64,000 nucleotides of DNA from JAIVJZ01 sp035645695 (GCA_035645695.1 DASQMC010000061.1:9224-73223); one strand, 5' to 3'. Shown: positions 44,390 to 52,940, counted from the stretch's first letter. Translations and numbers: made by a program. Notes: generated from the sequence alone by a model not told the origin.

Positions 44390-44674
44390 ATGAGTGCAGC
44401 AGCAGCAGCAGGCGCGGTCGCAGCCGCCATCGCCAACGCCATCAAGGCGAGCGGCGTACTGATCAACGTCACGCCGGAAGACTTCGCGGCCATCCTGCGC
44501 CGCGCGGAGCGGCCGCTTATCGTTACGGCCGAGGGCGGATACTTCTCCAAGCATTACAAATATCTGACGAGCTACAAGGGACTCGCCTTTTACACGAAGG
44601 CGCGCGCGCCGCTCGCACTGCCGGCGGATGCGGAGGTCGTGCGCGCGCGCGGTATCTCGATTCCGCAATTGTAG
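44390..44674 (+). CDS. Small hypothetical protein in the LPS cluster
   Basis: A 94-aa protein preceded by AAGGGGAGAGAG, a convincing ribosome site. After an Ala-rich helical start comes INVTPEDFAAILRRAERPLI and SKHYKYLTSYKGLAFYTKAR. No family recognised. It lies between the GT9 and heptose kinase genes on the same strand. Confidence 0.65.
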   Translation: MSAAAAAGAVAAAIANAIKASGVLINVTPEDFAAILRRAERPLIVTAEGGYFSKHYKYLTSYKGLAFYTKARAPLALPADAEVVRARGISIPQL

Positions 44675-44730
44675 CAGCGTTTGATCTCGTAGAATTCTTC
44701 GGGCGGGCTGGCTCCTCTTCGCTGAATCGA

Positions 44731-45738
44731 ATGGAACTCATCACACCACAACGCGCAGCGGAGTTGGCCGCAGGCATCGGCGGGCGGCGCGTCGTCGTCT
44801 GGGGTGACGTGATGCTCGACGAATTCGTCTGGGGCGACGTGACGCGCATCTCGCCGGAAGCGCCCGTGCCCGTCGTGGACATCCGGCGCGAGTCGGTGCG
44901 CCTCGGCGGCGCGGCCAACGTGCTCGCAAACTTGATCGCGCTCGGCGCAAAAGCCTCGGTCGTCGGCGTCGTCGGGCGTGACCGCGCGGGCGAACGCATC
45001 GCCGACGCGCTCGGCGAAGCGGGTGCGCCGGGCGCTGCCGCAGCAGGAATCGTCGTTGACGAGAGCCGCCCGACGACGACGAAGACGCGCATCATCGCGC
45101 ACAACCAACTCGTCGTGCGCGCCGACCGCGAGGCGCGCGCGCCCGTCGGCGGCGCGACTGAAGCCCGCCTCGTCGAAGCGCTCATTGCCGCCCTCGAAGC
45201 GGCGGACGCCTTTGTCGTCTCCGATTACGATAAGGGCGCGGTGACGCCGCGCGTGCTGGCGGAGATTTTGCCGCGCGCCTTCGAGCGGAAAATTCCGGTG
45301 CTCGTCGATCCGAAGATTCGCAACTTCGACGCCTACCGCCCTGCCACGCTCGTCACGCCGAACCACCACGAAGCCCTGCGCCTGACGAATACCGAAGACG
45401 ACTCGGACGCCGGAATGGCCGCCGCCGCCCGACTCATACGCGAGCGGCTCGGCTGTGAATCGGTGCTCATCACGCGCGGCGAGCACGGCATGATGCTCCT
45501 GGAGCGCGACAGCGCGCCCGTCTACGTGGCGACGGTGGCGCGCGAGGTCTACGACGTGACGGGCGCGGGCGATACCGTGATCGCGACGCTCGCCGCCGCG
45601 CTCGCCGCGGGCGCGTCGCTCGTCGAAGCGGCTGCGCTCGCTAACCACGCCGCCGGGATCGTCGTCGGCAAACTCGGCACGGCCACGGCCACGGTCGAGG
45701 AGTTGATCAACTCCTTCAAGCCGGAAGTAGCGTCCTAG
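44731..45738 (+). CDS. D-glycero-beta-D-manno-heptose-7-phosphate kinase (PfkB family, kinase only)
   Basis: A 335-aa protein. VWGDVMLDEFVWGDVTRISP and LGGAANVLANLIALG are typical of the RfaE/HldE N-terminal domain. The ribokinase signature is in DVTGAGDTVIATLAAALAAG with the catalytic Asp. The C-terminal nucleotidyltransferase domain of bifunctional HldE is absent, so it is the HldA-like kinase alone. Fits heptose supply to the GT9 enzyme. An HldC-like partner must lie elsewhere. Confidence 0.85.
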   Translation: MELITPQRAAELAAGIGGRRVVVWGDVMLDEFVWGDVTRISPEAPVPVVDIRRESVRLGGAANVLANLIALGAKASVVGVVGRDRAGERIADALGEAGAPGAAAAGIVVDESRPTTTKTRIIAHNQLVVRADREARAPVGGATEARLVEALIAALEAADAFVVSDYDKGAVTPRVLAEILPRAFERKIPVLVDPKIRNFDAYRPATLVTPNHHEALRLTNTEDDSDAGMAAAARLIRERLGCESVLITRGEHGMMLLERDSAPVYVATVAREVYDVTGAGDTVIATLAAALAAGASLVEAAALANHAAGIVVGKLGTATATVEELINSFKPEVAS

Positions 45739-45748
45739 TTTCTGCTTT

Positions 45749-45849
45749 CCTCCGTGCCCCCTGCGGTGTCCTCTGTGTCTCTGTGGTGAGTGCCCGATCA
45801 TCAGCATTCACCACCGCAGACACAGAGGACACAGAAGGGGGCACGGAGT
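45749..45849. repeat. Long imperfect inverted repeat
   Basis: The left arm 45750-45793 and right arm 45804-45848 pair over about 44 nt with several mismatches, around a 10-nt loop. It contains CTGTGTC/TCTGTGG-like 7-nt units. Located between the heptose kinase stop and PBP4, about 50 nt before the start. Confidence 0.8.
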
Positions 45850-45898
45850 ACAAATTAAATAGGGGCAAATTTCGCCCGCTGGTTCGAGAATCGGTTCG

Positions 45899-47788
45899 AT
45901 GCTTATGCTGCTGAAAAAAAGTTTAACTCTTCGCTTCACGTCCACGCTGCTGCTGCTGGCATTCGTCGCCAACTCGTTTGCCGCCGGTGCGCTCGCGCAG
46001 GAGGCACAGCGCGAGCGTCGCGTCGGGCAGATGCCCGCGCCCTCTGTCGCCCCGACGCCCGCGCCCAACGTCGCCCCGACGCCCGCGCCGCAGCCGCGAA
46101 CAACAACGACGCCCGCCGCCATAGTGTTTCCGGCGGCGCGGTCGCTCGAAGTGCTGCGCGCGAACGTCTCGGAGGTCTTGCGCCAGCCGGAACTCGCGCC
46201 CGCCATCGTCGGCATCAAGGTCGTTTCGCTCGACACGGGACGCGTGCTGTTTGAGGAGAACGCGGGAAAACTGCTCGTGCCCGCGTCGAACATGAAACTC
46301 TACACGGTCGCCGCCGCGCTCGACCGCCTCGGCGCGGACTTCCGTTTCAACACCTCCGTCTACGCGCAGGAATTGCCCGACAAGAAAGGCAAACTGCGCG
46401 GCGACCTAGTCGTCTACGGGCGCGGCGACCCGACCTTCGCCACGCGCTTCAATAACGGCGACTACTTCAAGGCGTTTGACGAACTGGCGGCGCGCATCGT
46501 CGCGGCGGGCGTCCGGCAGGTCGAAGGCGGCATCGTCGGCGACGAGAGCTATTTCACCGGAGCGCCGCGCTCGCCCGGTTGGGAATGGGACGACCTACAG
46601 TGGTACTACGGCGCGGACGTAAGCGCGCTCACCGCTAACGACAACGCGCTCGATCTCTTCATCAAGCCCGGCGCGCGCGCGGGCGACGCCGCCGTGGTCA
46701 CGACCGGCCCCGCCAGCCCCGTCATTCGCATCCTTGTTCCACGCAATAAAGAGGAGACCGCGGACGCGCCGTATTTCCTGACCTTCGTCAACCGCGTCAC
46801 GACCGCGCCGCGCGGCGCGAAGCGCGACATCAGCGTGCATCGCCCGCTCGGTCAAAATTTCGTTGAACTGTCGGGGCAGATCGCCGAGGGCGACCCCGGC
46901 TACACGGGCAGCGTCTCGGCCGCGCGCCCGGCCTTGCTGTTCACCTCGATGCTGCGCGCCGCGCTGGAAAAGCAGGGCGTCGTCATCAAAGGGCGCACCA
47001 GTGTCGTTGACGCGCCCATGCGCGGGCAGCCCGAACCACCGTCTGCGCCGGGCATAGCATTGAAAGCTCCTTACCCGGTCGAGATCGCCAAACGCGAGTC
47101 GCCGCCTCTCAGCGAGATCGCGGCGCACACTTTGAAGCCGAGCCAGAACCTCTACACCGAACTTCTCCTGCGCACGCTCGGCAAACAAGTCTCTCCCACG
47201 ACCGACCCGAAGCTGACCACCACGGCGACCGATCCGAGCCGGACGGCGGCGACGGCCGACCCGAGGCTGACCACAGCGGCCGACCCGAGCCGGGCGGCGA
47301 CGGCGGCCGCCCCGAACCGGACGGCGACTGTGATGGCCGATCCGAACCGGACGACCGCCGAAGCCGGGTTGTCCGTCGTCAGGGCTTTTCTGAACGAAGC
47401 GGGCGTTGACACGGCGCACCTCGCTTTCGTTGACGGTTCGGGTTTGGCGCGGCAGAACCTCATCACGGCCGAGTCAACCGTCCAACTGCTCATCTATATG
47501 AGCAAGCACCGGCACGCGCTCGCGTGGCGCGACGCGCAGCCGGTCGCGGGCGTGGACGGGACGCTCCGCAATCGTATGCGCAACACGGCCGCCGCCGGAA
47601 ATCTCCGCGCCAAGACCGGCACGCTCAACAACGTCTCCGGCCTCTCCGGCTATGTCACGAGCGCGACGGGCGAGCGCCTCGCCTTCTCCATCATCGTCAA
47701 CCATTATCCCGACGCCAACACCCCGCGCCAGAATTACATGGACGCCATCGCCGTCATGCTCGCTTCTTTAGCGGCAAAGTCCGATTAG
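45899..47788 (+). CDS. dacB: D-alanyl-D-alanine carboxypeptidase/endopeptidase (PBP4, peptidase S13)
   Basis: A 629-aa exported protein with a signal peptide ending near ALAQ. Serine-type active-site motifs: VPASNMKLYT (SxxK), FVDGSGLARQN (SxN) and RAKTGTLNNVSG (KTG). It trims or cleaves peptidoglycan peptides. A Thr/Asp/Pro-rich insertion of about 60 residues (TDPKLTTTA, TDPSRTAA, ADPRLTTA and so on, about 47200-47360) interrupts the penicillin-binding domain and is coded by imperfect tandem repeats. It is followed by a heptamer hairpin and the DapF homologue. Confidence 0.9.
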   Translation: MLMLLKKSLTLRFTSTLLLLAFVANSFAAGALAQEAQRERRVGQMPAPSVAPTPAPNVAPTPAPQPRTTTTPAAIVFPAARSLEVLRANVSEVLRQPELAPAIVGIKVVSLDTGRVLFEENAGKLLVPASNMKLYTVAAALDRLGADFRFNTSVYAQELPDKKGKLRGDLVVYGRGDPTFATRFNNGDYFKAFDELAARIVAAGVRQVEGGIVGDESYFTGAPRSPGWEWDDLQWYYGADVSALTANDNALDLFIKPGARAGDAAVVTTGPASPVIRILVPRNKEETADAPYFLTFVNRVTTAPRGAKRDISVHRPLGQNFVELSGQIAEGDPGYTGSVSAARPALLFTSMLRAALEKQGVVIKGRTSVVDAPMRGQPEPPSAPGIALKAPYPVEIAKRESPPLSEIAAHTLKPSQNLYTELLLRTLGKQVSPTTDPKLTTTATDPSRTAATADPRLTTAADPSRAATAAAPNRTATVMADPNRTTAEAGLSVVRAFLNEAGVDTAHLAFVDGSGLARQNLITAESTVQLLIYMSKHRHALAWRDAQPVAGVDGTLRNRMRNTAAAGNLRAKTGTLNNVSGLSGYVTSATGERLAFSIIVNHYPDANTPRQNYMDAIAVMLASLAAKSD

Positions 47789-47874
47789 TAAATCGTGAAT
47801 CGTGAATCGTGAATAGAAAGACCGGGTTTTCTCTGTTCACGATTCACGATTCACGATTCACGATTCACGATTTT
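47788..47874. repeat. Heptamer inverted-repeat hairpin (CGTGAAT subfamily)
   Basis: The left arm is GTAAATC, GTGAATC, GTGAATC, GTGAATA (47788-47815). The right arm has four GATTCAC units plus partial ones (47835-47874). The loop contains AGACCGGGTTTTCTCT. It starts inside the dacB stop codon and runs to the base before the dapF ATG. Confidence 0.9.
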
Positions 47875-48744
47875 ATGAAATTCGTTAAATTCCACGGCTA
47901 CGGCAACGACTATATCGTGTGCGAGGCGGGCGAGTTGGCGGGCGTCGCGGCGAGCGACGTGCCCGAGTTCGTGCAGCGCGCGTGCGACAGGCATTACGGC
48001 GTGGGGGGCGATGGCATCGCGACGCTCGAACGCGCGGCGGACGAGCGCGCGGCGGATTTCGTCTTGCGCATCTTCAACCCGGACGGAAGCGAGGCCGCCA
48101 TGTCGGGCAACGGTTCGCGCTCGGCCGCCTCGTTTCTCTACTTTCAAGGCTTGTGGCGGCGGGAGGAGTTGCGCCTCTCGACGAAGGCGGGCGTCAAACT
48201 TTACCGGCTGTTGGAACAGGACGGGCGCGGCCGCTACCGCTTCGCGGCCGAGATCGGGCGTCCCGCTCTCGACAGCGCGTCGATCCCGATGCGGACGGGC
48301 GAGGCGCGCGAACAGGTCTCGGACTTCCCGCTCAAGTTGGAGACGGGCGAGGTCGTCCGCTTGACGGCGTTGCAGATGTGCAACCCGAACGCCTGCGTCT
48401 TTGTGGAAGATTTTGAGGCGACGGACTGGCGGCGCATCGGTCGCGCCGTCGAATCGCACCCGCAATTTCCCCAGAGGACGAACGTCGAGTTCATACGCGT
48501 GCGCGACCGCGGGACAATCGAGGTGCGCGTCTACGAACGTGGCGTCGGGCCGACGCTCTCGTCCGGGACGGGCGCGTGCGCCTCGGCCGTCGCCGCCTGC
48601 CTGAACGGTCTGACGGACAGGCGCGTCCGCGTGGAGATGGAGGGCGGGCGTCTGGAAGTCGAATGGCGCGACGACGGCGAGGTGTTGCTGACAGGCGAGG
48701 CCGAGGCGATCTATCGCGGCGAGTGGCTGAAAGGGAAGGGATGA
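47875..48744 (+). CDS. dapF: Diaminopimelate epimerase homologue with both catalytic Cys changed to Ser
   Basis: A 289-aa protein, normal length for DapF, starting MKFVKFHGYGNDYIV. The two half-domains and their motifs are recognisable, but the first active-site motif reads MSGNGSRSAAS (usual MCGNGxRC) and the second reads TLSSGTGACAS (usual ACGxGACA). Both catalytic cysteines are therefore Ser. The codons are TCG and TCC, unambiguous in this sequence. It may be a divergent epimerase, an isomerase of another substrate, or inactive. The last residues (KGKG) are coded by a purine-rich repeat arm. Confidence 0.8.
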   Translation: MKFVKFHGYGNDYIVCEAGELAGVAASDVPEFVQRACDRHYGVGGDGIATLERAADERAADFVLRIFNPDGSEAAMSGNGSRSAASFLYFQGLWRREELRLSTKAGVKLYRLLEQDGRGRYRFAAEIGRPALDSASIPMRTGEAREQVSDFPLKLETGEVVRLTALQMCNPNACVFVEDFEATDWRRIGRAVESHPQFPQRTNVEFIRVRDRGTIEVRVYERGVGPTLSSGTGACASAVAACLNGLTDRRVRVEMEGGRLEVEWRDDGEVLLTGEAEAIYRGEWLKGKG

Positions 48745-48870
48745 GGGCGGAGGGATGAGGGATGAATGAGAAAGTGTCCACGGTCAGTTGTTAGTTGTCG
48801 GTTGCATCCGGTCGTCACATAAGTTGATGAAAACTGTCTTGAGCGACCGGCAACTGACCACAGACGACCG
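48731..48870. repeat. Heptamer repeat remnants downstream of dapF
   Basis: AGGGATG-type heptamers without a complementary arm (48731-48769) are followed by a TGTTAGT/TGTCGGT-type element (48780-48813) with a complementary arm at 48843-48870. The second has mismatches. Probably a decayed pair of elements. Confidence 0.65.
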
Positions 48871-48943
48871 AGGGTTTTTATCACGAATCTGTGTTCTCGC
48901 GGCTGGACAGCCTTTAGAGGCTTGTGTTAGCCTCATTTACGTA

Positions 48944-48980
48944 ACAAGCGGACAATCAATGTTCGCTTGTTTTTGTTTTT
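48944..48980 (+). terminator. Intrinsic terminator
   Basis: An 11-bp stem (48944-48954 and 48960-48970, one G-T pair) with loop ATCAA is followed by TTTTGTTTTT. It serves dapF or forms part of an attenuator for the next gene. Confidence 0.85.
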
Positions 48981-48998
48981 AGTCAACGCTCTTTTCGG

Positions 48999-49096
48999 CG
49001 TCAGTGCATCAAGGATGCAATCCCCACTCGGGCTGACGATTAGTGTTAAGACCTCCTAGAGCCAGAGGTCGAGTCCCTTCAAACCTCGCGGGACTC
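48999..49096 (+). promoter_or_regulatory. Structured leader of the 3D-domain gene (unassigned)
   Basis: Three stems in tandem. CGTCAG/CTGACG (48999-49004 and 49033-49038) encloses GCATC/GATGC. GACCTC/GAGGTC is at 49050-49055 and 49065-49070. GAGTCCC/GGGACTC is at 49071-49077 and 49090-49096. Cell-wall genes of this kind are often under riboswitch control, but the sequence does not match the c-di-AMP or c-di-GMP riboswitch consensus that I know. Function unknown. Confidence 0.4.
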
Positions 49097-49141
49097 GCGC
49101 GCCGCCGGAAAGACTTCATCGGAACAGGAGAACCGACAACA

Positions 49142-49750
49142 ATGATGAGATCCCTCTTTGGAGGGGGCGCTGTGCTCACGGCCGCGCTCCTTCTGTGTTC
49201 TTTGAATTTTTACTCGCAGACGTTAATCGCAGGCAACAAACCTGCCGCTACGGACTCGCCGACGACAGTCAACCGGACAGTCGTCACCGTCTTCCACGAA
49301 AGCGGCCAGCTTTCCGGTTCACTGGCGGCGGCTCTGCCCGTCATCGCCATCGCCGGAGTTTCCAAAGAAGCGGAAGCGCACACGCCGGTCGCGCCTGACC
49401 CCTCTGCGAAAGCCGAGACCAAGGCCGAAAACCTCGCGCCCGCACCGGCGCAGAAGTTCACCGCGACGGCCTACGCGCTACACGGACGCACCGCGAGCGG
49501 CCAACCCGTGCGCCGCGGCTTGATCGCCGCCGACCCCTCGCTGCCGCTCGGCACGCGCGTCCGTCTCGACGCCGGAAGCTACAGCGGCGAGTACGTGGTG
49601 GCCGACCGTGGCGGAAAGGTGCGCAATCGCATCATAGACATCTGGGTTCCTAGCAACGGCGAGGCGATCCGCTTCGGACGCCGCCCCGTCAAACTGACAA
49701 TCCTCAGCTACGGCGCGAAGAAAGTTAAACGCGCCCGAAAGACAGACTGA
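49142..49750 (+). CDS. Exported 3D-domain (RlpA/MltA-like barrel) protein
   Basis: A 202-aa protein with an N-terminal signal or membrane segment (GGAVLTAALLLCSLNF). A long Ala/Pro linker leads to a 3D/double-psi-barrel domain: KFTATAYALHGRTASGQPVR, GLIAADPSLPLGTRV, VVADRGGKVRNRIIDIW. The last Asp-rich motif is the 3D signature. It likely binds or cleaves peptidoglycan. AGGAG lies 11 nt before the start. Confidence 0.83.
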   Translation: MMRSLFGGGAVLTAALLLCSLNFYSQTLIAGNKPAATDSPTTVNRTVVTVFHESGQLSGSLAAALPVIAIAGVSKEAEAHTPVAPDPSAKAETKAENLAPAPAQKFTATAYALHGRTASGQPVRRGLIAADPSLPLGTRVRLDAGSYSGEYVVADRGGKVRNRIIDIWVPSNGEAIRFGRRPVKLTILSYGAKKVKRARKTD

Positions 49751-49797
49751 CGGCCGGTCGAGCTTTAGTCCTGCCGGCAATTAAAACAAGGGAAAAC

Positions 49798-49836
49798 AAA
49801 GGCCGCCGTCGTAACTGACGGCGGCCTTTGAATTTT
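49798..49836 (+). terminator. Intrinsic terminator after the 3D-domain gene
   Basis: AAAGGCCGCCGTC and its complement (49817-49829) form a 13-bp stem with a 6-nt loop, followed by GAATTTT. Confidence 0.85.
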
Positions 49837-49965
49837 CGGGAGCGGGCGGCTAGAGCGCGCCCGTTGCAAAATCGAGTTGCGGCGCGCGTCGGGGCGCGGT
49901 TAAGATGCCTCGCACCTAAAAGCAATCACAACATCGAAGGCAGGCTCTCGCGCACGGCAACAGAG

Positions 49966-51015
49966 ATGGAAGATTCCCGGAATACGTTTACGCCCGCGCC
50001 GCTCGTCGAAGTCACACGCGGCTCCATCACGGAATCGCGCCACCACGGCCACGTCGTCGCCGTGGACGGCGACGGGCACGTAGTCGCCCAACTCGGCGCG
50101 CCCGAAATCGTCACCTACCTGCGTTCTTCCGCCAAGCCGCTGCAAGCCTTGCCGCTCGTCTCGACGGGCGCAGCCGACCGTTTTAATTTCACACCGCAGG
50201 AGATCGCCGTCGCCTGCGGCTCGCACAGCGGCGAACCCGTCCACGAAGAGACGGTCGCCGCCATGCTCGCGAAGACCGGACTCGGCGCGGGTGCGCTCAA
50301 GTGCGGCATCCACGAACCGTTCGGCAAAGAGGCGGCGCGCGAGTTGCGACAGGACGGCAAACAGCCGCGCGTCTTGCAGAACAACTGCTCGGGCAAACAC
50401 ACCGGCATGCTCGCGCTCGCCCTGCACCTCGGCGGCGCGCCGGAGACTTACGACGAGCCGGATAATCCCGCCCAACTCGCCATTGCCGAAACAATCGCAC
50501 GATTTTCAGACATCCCGCCCGAAAATATCATAGCCGGCCTTGACGGCTGCGGCGTGCCGGTCTTCGCCATTCCGGTGCGTGTGATGGCCTTGACGTATGC
50601 GCGCCTCGTTCGGCCGCCCGACAGTTTCGACGCGGAAACGCGCGCCGCCTCCGCTCGCATCGTCGCGGCCATGAGGGCGCACCCGGAACTCGTCGGCGGC
50701 ATGAGCGAGCGGCTCGACACGGAATTGATGCGCGCCGCCGGGGGCGTCGTTTCAAAGGTGGGCGCGGAAGGGGTTTACACGGTGGGGATTCAGCCTTCGG
50801 CTCGCTGGCCGCGCGGCCTCGGACTCGCGCTCAAGATCGAGGACGGCGAGGACAAGCGCGCCCGCCCGACGGTCGTCATCGAATCGCTCAGACAACTCGG
50901 CGTGCTCGACGACGACGCGCTCGAACGTCTCGCCCGTTACGCGAAGTTCGTCGTGCGCAATCATCGCGGCGACAAAGTGGGCGAAGTTCATGCCTCTTTC
51001 GAGTTGAAGCGGTAA
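49966..51015 (+). CDS. L-asparaginase II family protein
   Basis: A 349-aa protein of the PF06089 type (unlike E. coli AnsA/AnsB): LVEVTRGSITESRHHGHV, RSSAKPLQALPLV, ACGSHSGEP and NNCSGKHTGML with conserved Ser, Lys and Cys. Members hydrolyse L-asparagine and are structurally related to serine beta-lactamases. The start at 49966 is where similarity begins; the open frame extends further up without a ribosome site. Confidence 0.85.
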   Translation: MEDSRNTFTPAPLVEVTRGSITESRHHGHVVAVDGDGHVVAQLGAPEIVTYLRSSAKPLQALPLVSTGAADRFNFTPQEIAVACGSHSGEPVHEETVAAMLAKTGLGAGALKCGIHEPFGKEAARELRQDGKQPRVLQNNCSGKHTGMLALALHLGGAPETYDEPDNPAQLAIAETIARFSDIPPENIIAGLDGCGVPVFAIPVRVMALTYARLVRPPDSFDAETRAASARIVAAMRAHPELVGGMSERLDTELMRAAGGVVSKVGAEGVYTVGIQPSARWPRGLGLALKIEDGEDKRARPTVVIESLRQLGVLDDDALERLARYAKFVVRNHRGDKVGEVHASFELKR

Positions 51016-51254
51016 AAAATTGGCGGCGCGCGAAAATTCGCCGGGTTGAAAATCCCGCCGAACCGGCCTGTTTCATCCGCTTTGCGAATTGAAATAATCC
51101 AATCGTACACGGGGGAGCGTATAAAAATCGGGCAGATTTCCCGTTTGGCGGAAAGCGACGGGATTATCGGGCGGGTACGCGGTGAAACTTGGGACGCCCG
51201 TTTTCATTGAGCGAAATCCGAATTTTAAAAGCGGGACGGCGAAGTGAGAATTTG
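51016..51254. other. Upstream region of the structured RNA
   Basis: About 240 nt with short inverted repeats (CGGG ... CCCG near 51129-51143) that could bind an activator. No gene is credible here. Confidence 0.35.
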
Positions 51255-51270
51255 TGGCACGACCGTTGCC
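51255..51270 (+). promoter_or_regulatory. Candidate sigma-54 (-24/-12) promoter
   Basis: TGGCACGACCGTTGCC matches the -24/-12 consensus TGGCACG-N4-TTGCW at all fixed positions except the last. GG at 51256-51257 and GC at 51268-51269 have the required 10-nt spacing. It lies upstream of a stretch with no protein gene, and the expected start is near 51281. Confidence 0.65.
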
Positions 51271-51280
51271 AAGAGTAAGA

Positions 51281-51597
51281 ACAGTTAATATTGATAATTG
51301 AGTAGATAGTGTTATCGGGTCGGCTCGGAGACGGCAGCGAGTGATAGCTTTGGGGGAGGCTTTCTCTCGCTTCATGTCGGTAACGGTTCTTTGGGGGAAC
51401 GGAAACGTTACGGGCAAGCGGTCAAAGAGCTTTAGTTGCTGGGTTGCTGGTCACCATCTGTAGTGCTTTGGGGGAACGCTACAGGTAGTCCGGCAACCCG
51501 CAAACTCCATCGTTAAGATAACGCTGCGAAGTGCTACAAAGTAAAAAAGCGCGGTAAGTGTTGGGGGACACTTGCCGCGCTTTTTTACGTTTACGGG
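51281..51597 (+). ncRNA. Candidate structured small RNA with four G5-loop hairpins
   Basis: No credible protein gene exists here. Four stem-loops expose TTGGGGGA. Hairpin 1 is 51336-51371, with motif CTTTGGGGGA at 51348-51357. Hairpin 2 is 51380-51411 (GTAACG/CGTTAC stem, motif 51389-51398). Hairpin 3 is 51458-51484 (CTGTAG/CTACAG, motif 51466-51475), closed by an outer stem GGGTTGC/GCAACCC (51441-51447, 51493-51499). Hairpin 4 is 51541-51588, a 20-bp stem ending in T6. The stems differ in sequence while the loop is constant, which argues for selection on the exposed loop. Each loop holds GGA, as in RNAs that titrate CsrA/RsmA (inference). Confidence 0.65.
51541..51588. terminator. Terminator hairpin with TTGGGGGA loop
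   Basis: A 20-bp stem with one G-T pair (outer part A6/T6, inner part GCGCGGTAAGTG and its complement) and an 8-nt loop. It can end both the RNA on the plus strand and the convergent gene on the minus strand. Confidence 0.85.
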
Positions 51598-51639
51598 AAA
51601 GACGCCCTCCCGGCATCCTCAAACTCTCACCCGCCTGAC

Positions 51640-52830
51640 TTATCCCACTTTATCACTTTGGCCGATCAATCGCGCAGGGTTGTTCTGTGCGCTCATCTCG
51701 TCAATGTTGAGACGCACCATGCCGCCCGCGTCCGAGAATTTTTCGCTGAGCGCGGCCTGCGCGCGTCGTCGCGTAAAAATCCACCCGCCGAAGATGCCGC
51801 CGATGGCGAGGCAGAGGACGATGGCGAGACCCGCGGCCTTCACCGTGTTGACGATCACGCTCGTAGACATGTTCAGCCACGCGCGATTGGCGCGCTCCAC
51901 GGCGTAAGGGTTTTCGCCGAGCCAGCGCACGTCCTTTTCATAAGTCACCTTGCCGATCAAGCCCGCGGCCACCCCCTCATCCGGCGCGTCGAAGACAAAG
52001 ACCGCGTAATTGCCGACTCGCTTGTAAGCCGTAGGCACGGGCTTGCCCTCGCCGGGCAGCGCGGCGATGCGCGCTTGTATCCGCGCGTCTGCGTCGGAGG
52101 CGATCTGCGGCGTCGCGTATTCGACGATAACCAAATGCCCGGCCTGTTTGTAAATTGCCGAAACGGCCTCCGTGCCGCCCGCGAAAGAAACCACGTCGAG
52201 CGCCGGACGATTCCCCGCGATCTTTTGCAACTGCTCGTAACTCACGGCATAAGCCGCTTCTTCCTGCGCCGTCTCCCAATCGGGCAGATGCTTGACGAGG
52301 ACGGGAATCTCGCCCGTCCCGGCGTCCAGAGTTTCGGCGAACGAGCGTGCGAAGCCGAGCAGAGCGGCATCATCTTTGGCAGGCTGTTTTCCCGAACCCG
52401 TGATGATTGCGACGGTCGTGCCCTTCGCCAGATAAATCTGCCCGCGCGCCGCGAAGGCCGCCGTGCCGCCCAGGTCGGGTTTACTCAACCCCTCTCTCGC
52501 CCCGCTCACCATCTCGCGCTTCTCGTTCGACACGAAGGCGTAGGCCGCCGAATCCGATTGCATCTCGATTAACTGAATCAGGAGAGTGTCGCCGTCCGGC
52601 AAAGCATACGTGCGCGTTGCCGTGGAAACCGCACCGATGTCCTCCGGTTTGACAAGCTCAAATATCCCGGCCTTCGGACGCGAGGGCGCGCCCGTGGCGC
52701 GAGCGTCCCCGACCTTGTTCGGCAGCAGCTTCGCCGCCCCGTCGAAAGTCAGGTTTGCCAGAGCAGGTATCGTGACGCACAGCAGAAGCGTGAAAACGGA
52801 AAAGAGTCTCGGAAAATATGATGGACGCAT
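51640..52830 (-). CDS. Exported membrane-anchored protein of unknown function
   Basis: A 396-aa protein from the ATG at 52830 with a signal peptide (YFPRLFSVFTLLLCVTIPALA). A long soluble region contains two similar halves (YALPDGDTLLIQLIEMQS ... and LVIVEYATPQIASDADARIQ). A membrane helix near the end (AAGLAIVLCLAIGGIFGGWIF) leads to a cytoplasmic tail. No enzyme motif was found. An AAGGGA box precedes the start. Confidence 0.65.
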   Translation of the reverse strand: MRPSYFPRLFSVFTLLLCVTIPALANLTFDGAAKLLPNKVGDARATGAPSRPKAGIFELVKPEDIGAVSTATRTYALPDGDTLLIQLIEMQSDSAAYAFVSNEKREMVSGAREGLSKPDLGGTAAFAARGQIYLAKGTTVAIITGSGKQPAKDDAALLGFARSFAETLDAGTGEIPVLVKHLPDWETAQEEAAYAVSYEQLQKIAGNRPALDVVSFAGGTEAVSAIYKQAGHLVIVEYATPQIASDADARIQARIAALPGEGKPVPTAYKRVGNYAVFVFDAPDEGVAAGLIGKVTYEKDVRWLGENPYAVERANRAWLNMSTSVIVNTVKAAGLAIVLCLAIGGIFGGWIFTRRRAQAALSEKFSDAGGMVRLNIDEMSAQNNPARLIGQSDKVG

Positions 52831-52940
52831 GGAAAATCCCTTAATCAGCCGGACGAAATAAAAGCGAATATGCAACGAGGTTTTGATGCCCGCCGGAACG
52901 CGCTCGTTGTGTTGAAGTTATAGTAACCGCCGGGGTTGAT

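Noticed and set aside
44590..45807. Minus-strand open frame of 405 codons
   Set aside because: Opposite the heptose kinase, which has all PfkB motifs.
49061..49081. T-loop-like sequence GAGGTCGAGTCCC suggesting a tRNA
   Set aside because: One T is missing from the T-loop, stems do not pair as a cloverleaf, and no anticodon arm is found upstream.
51073..51417. 114-codon minus-strand open frame over the RNA promoter
   Set aside because: No ribosome site or family; it crosses the sigma-54-like promoter and the first hairpin pair. Non-coding is the better reading.
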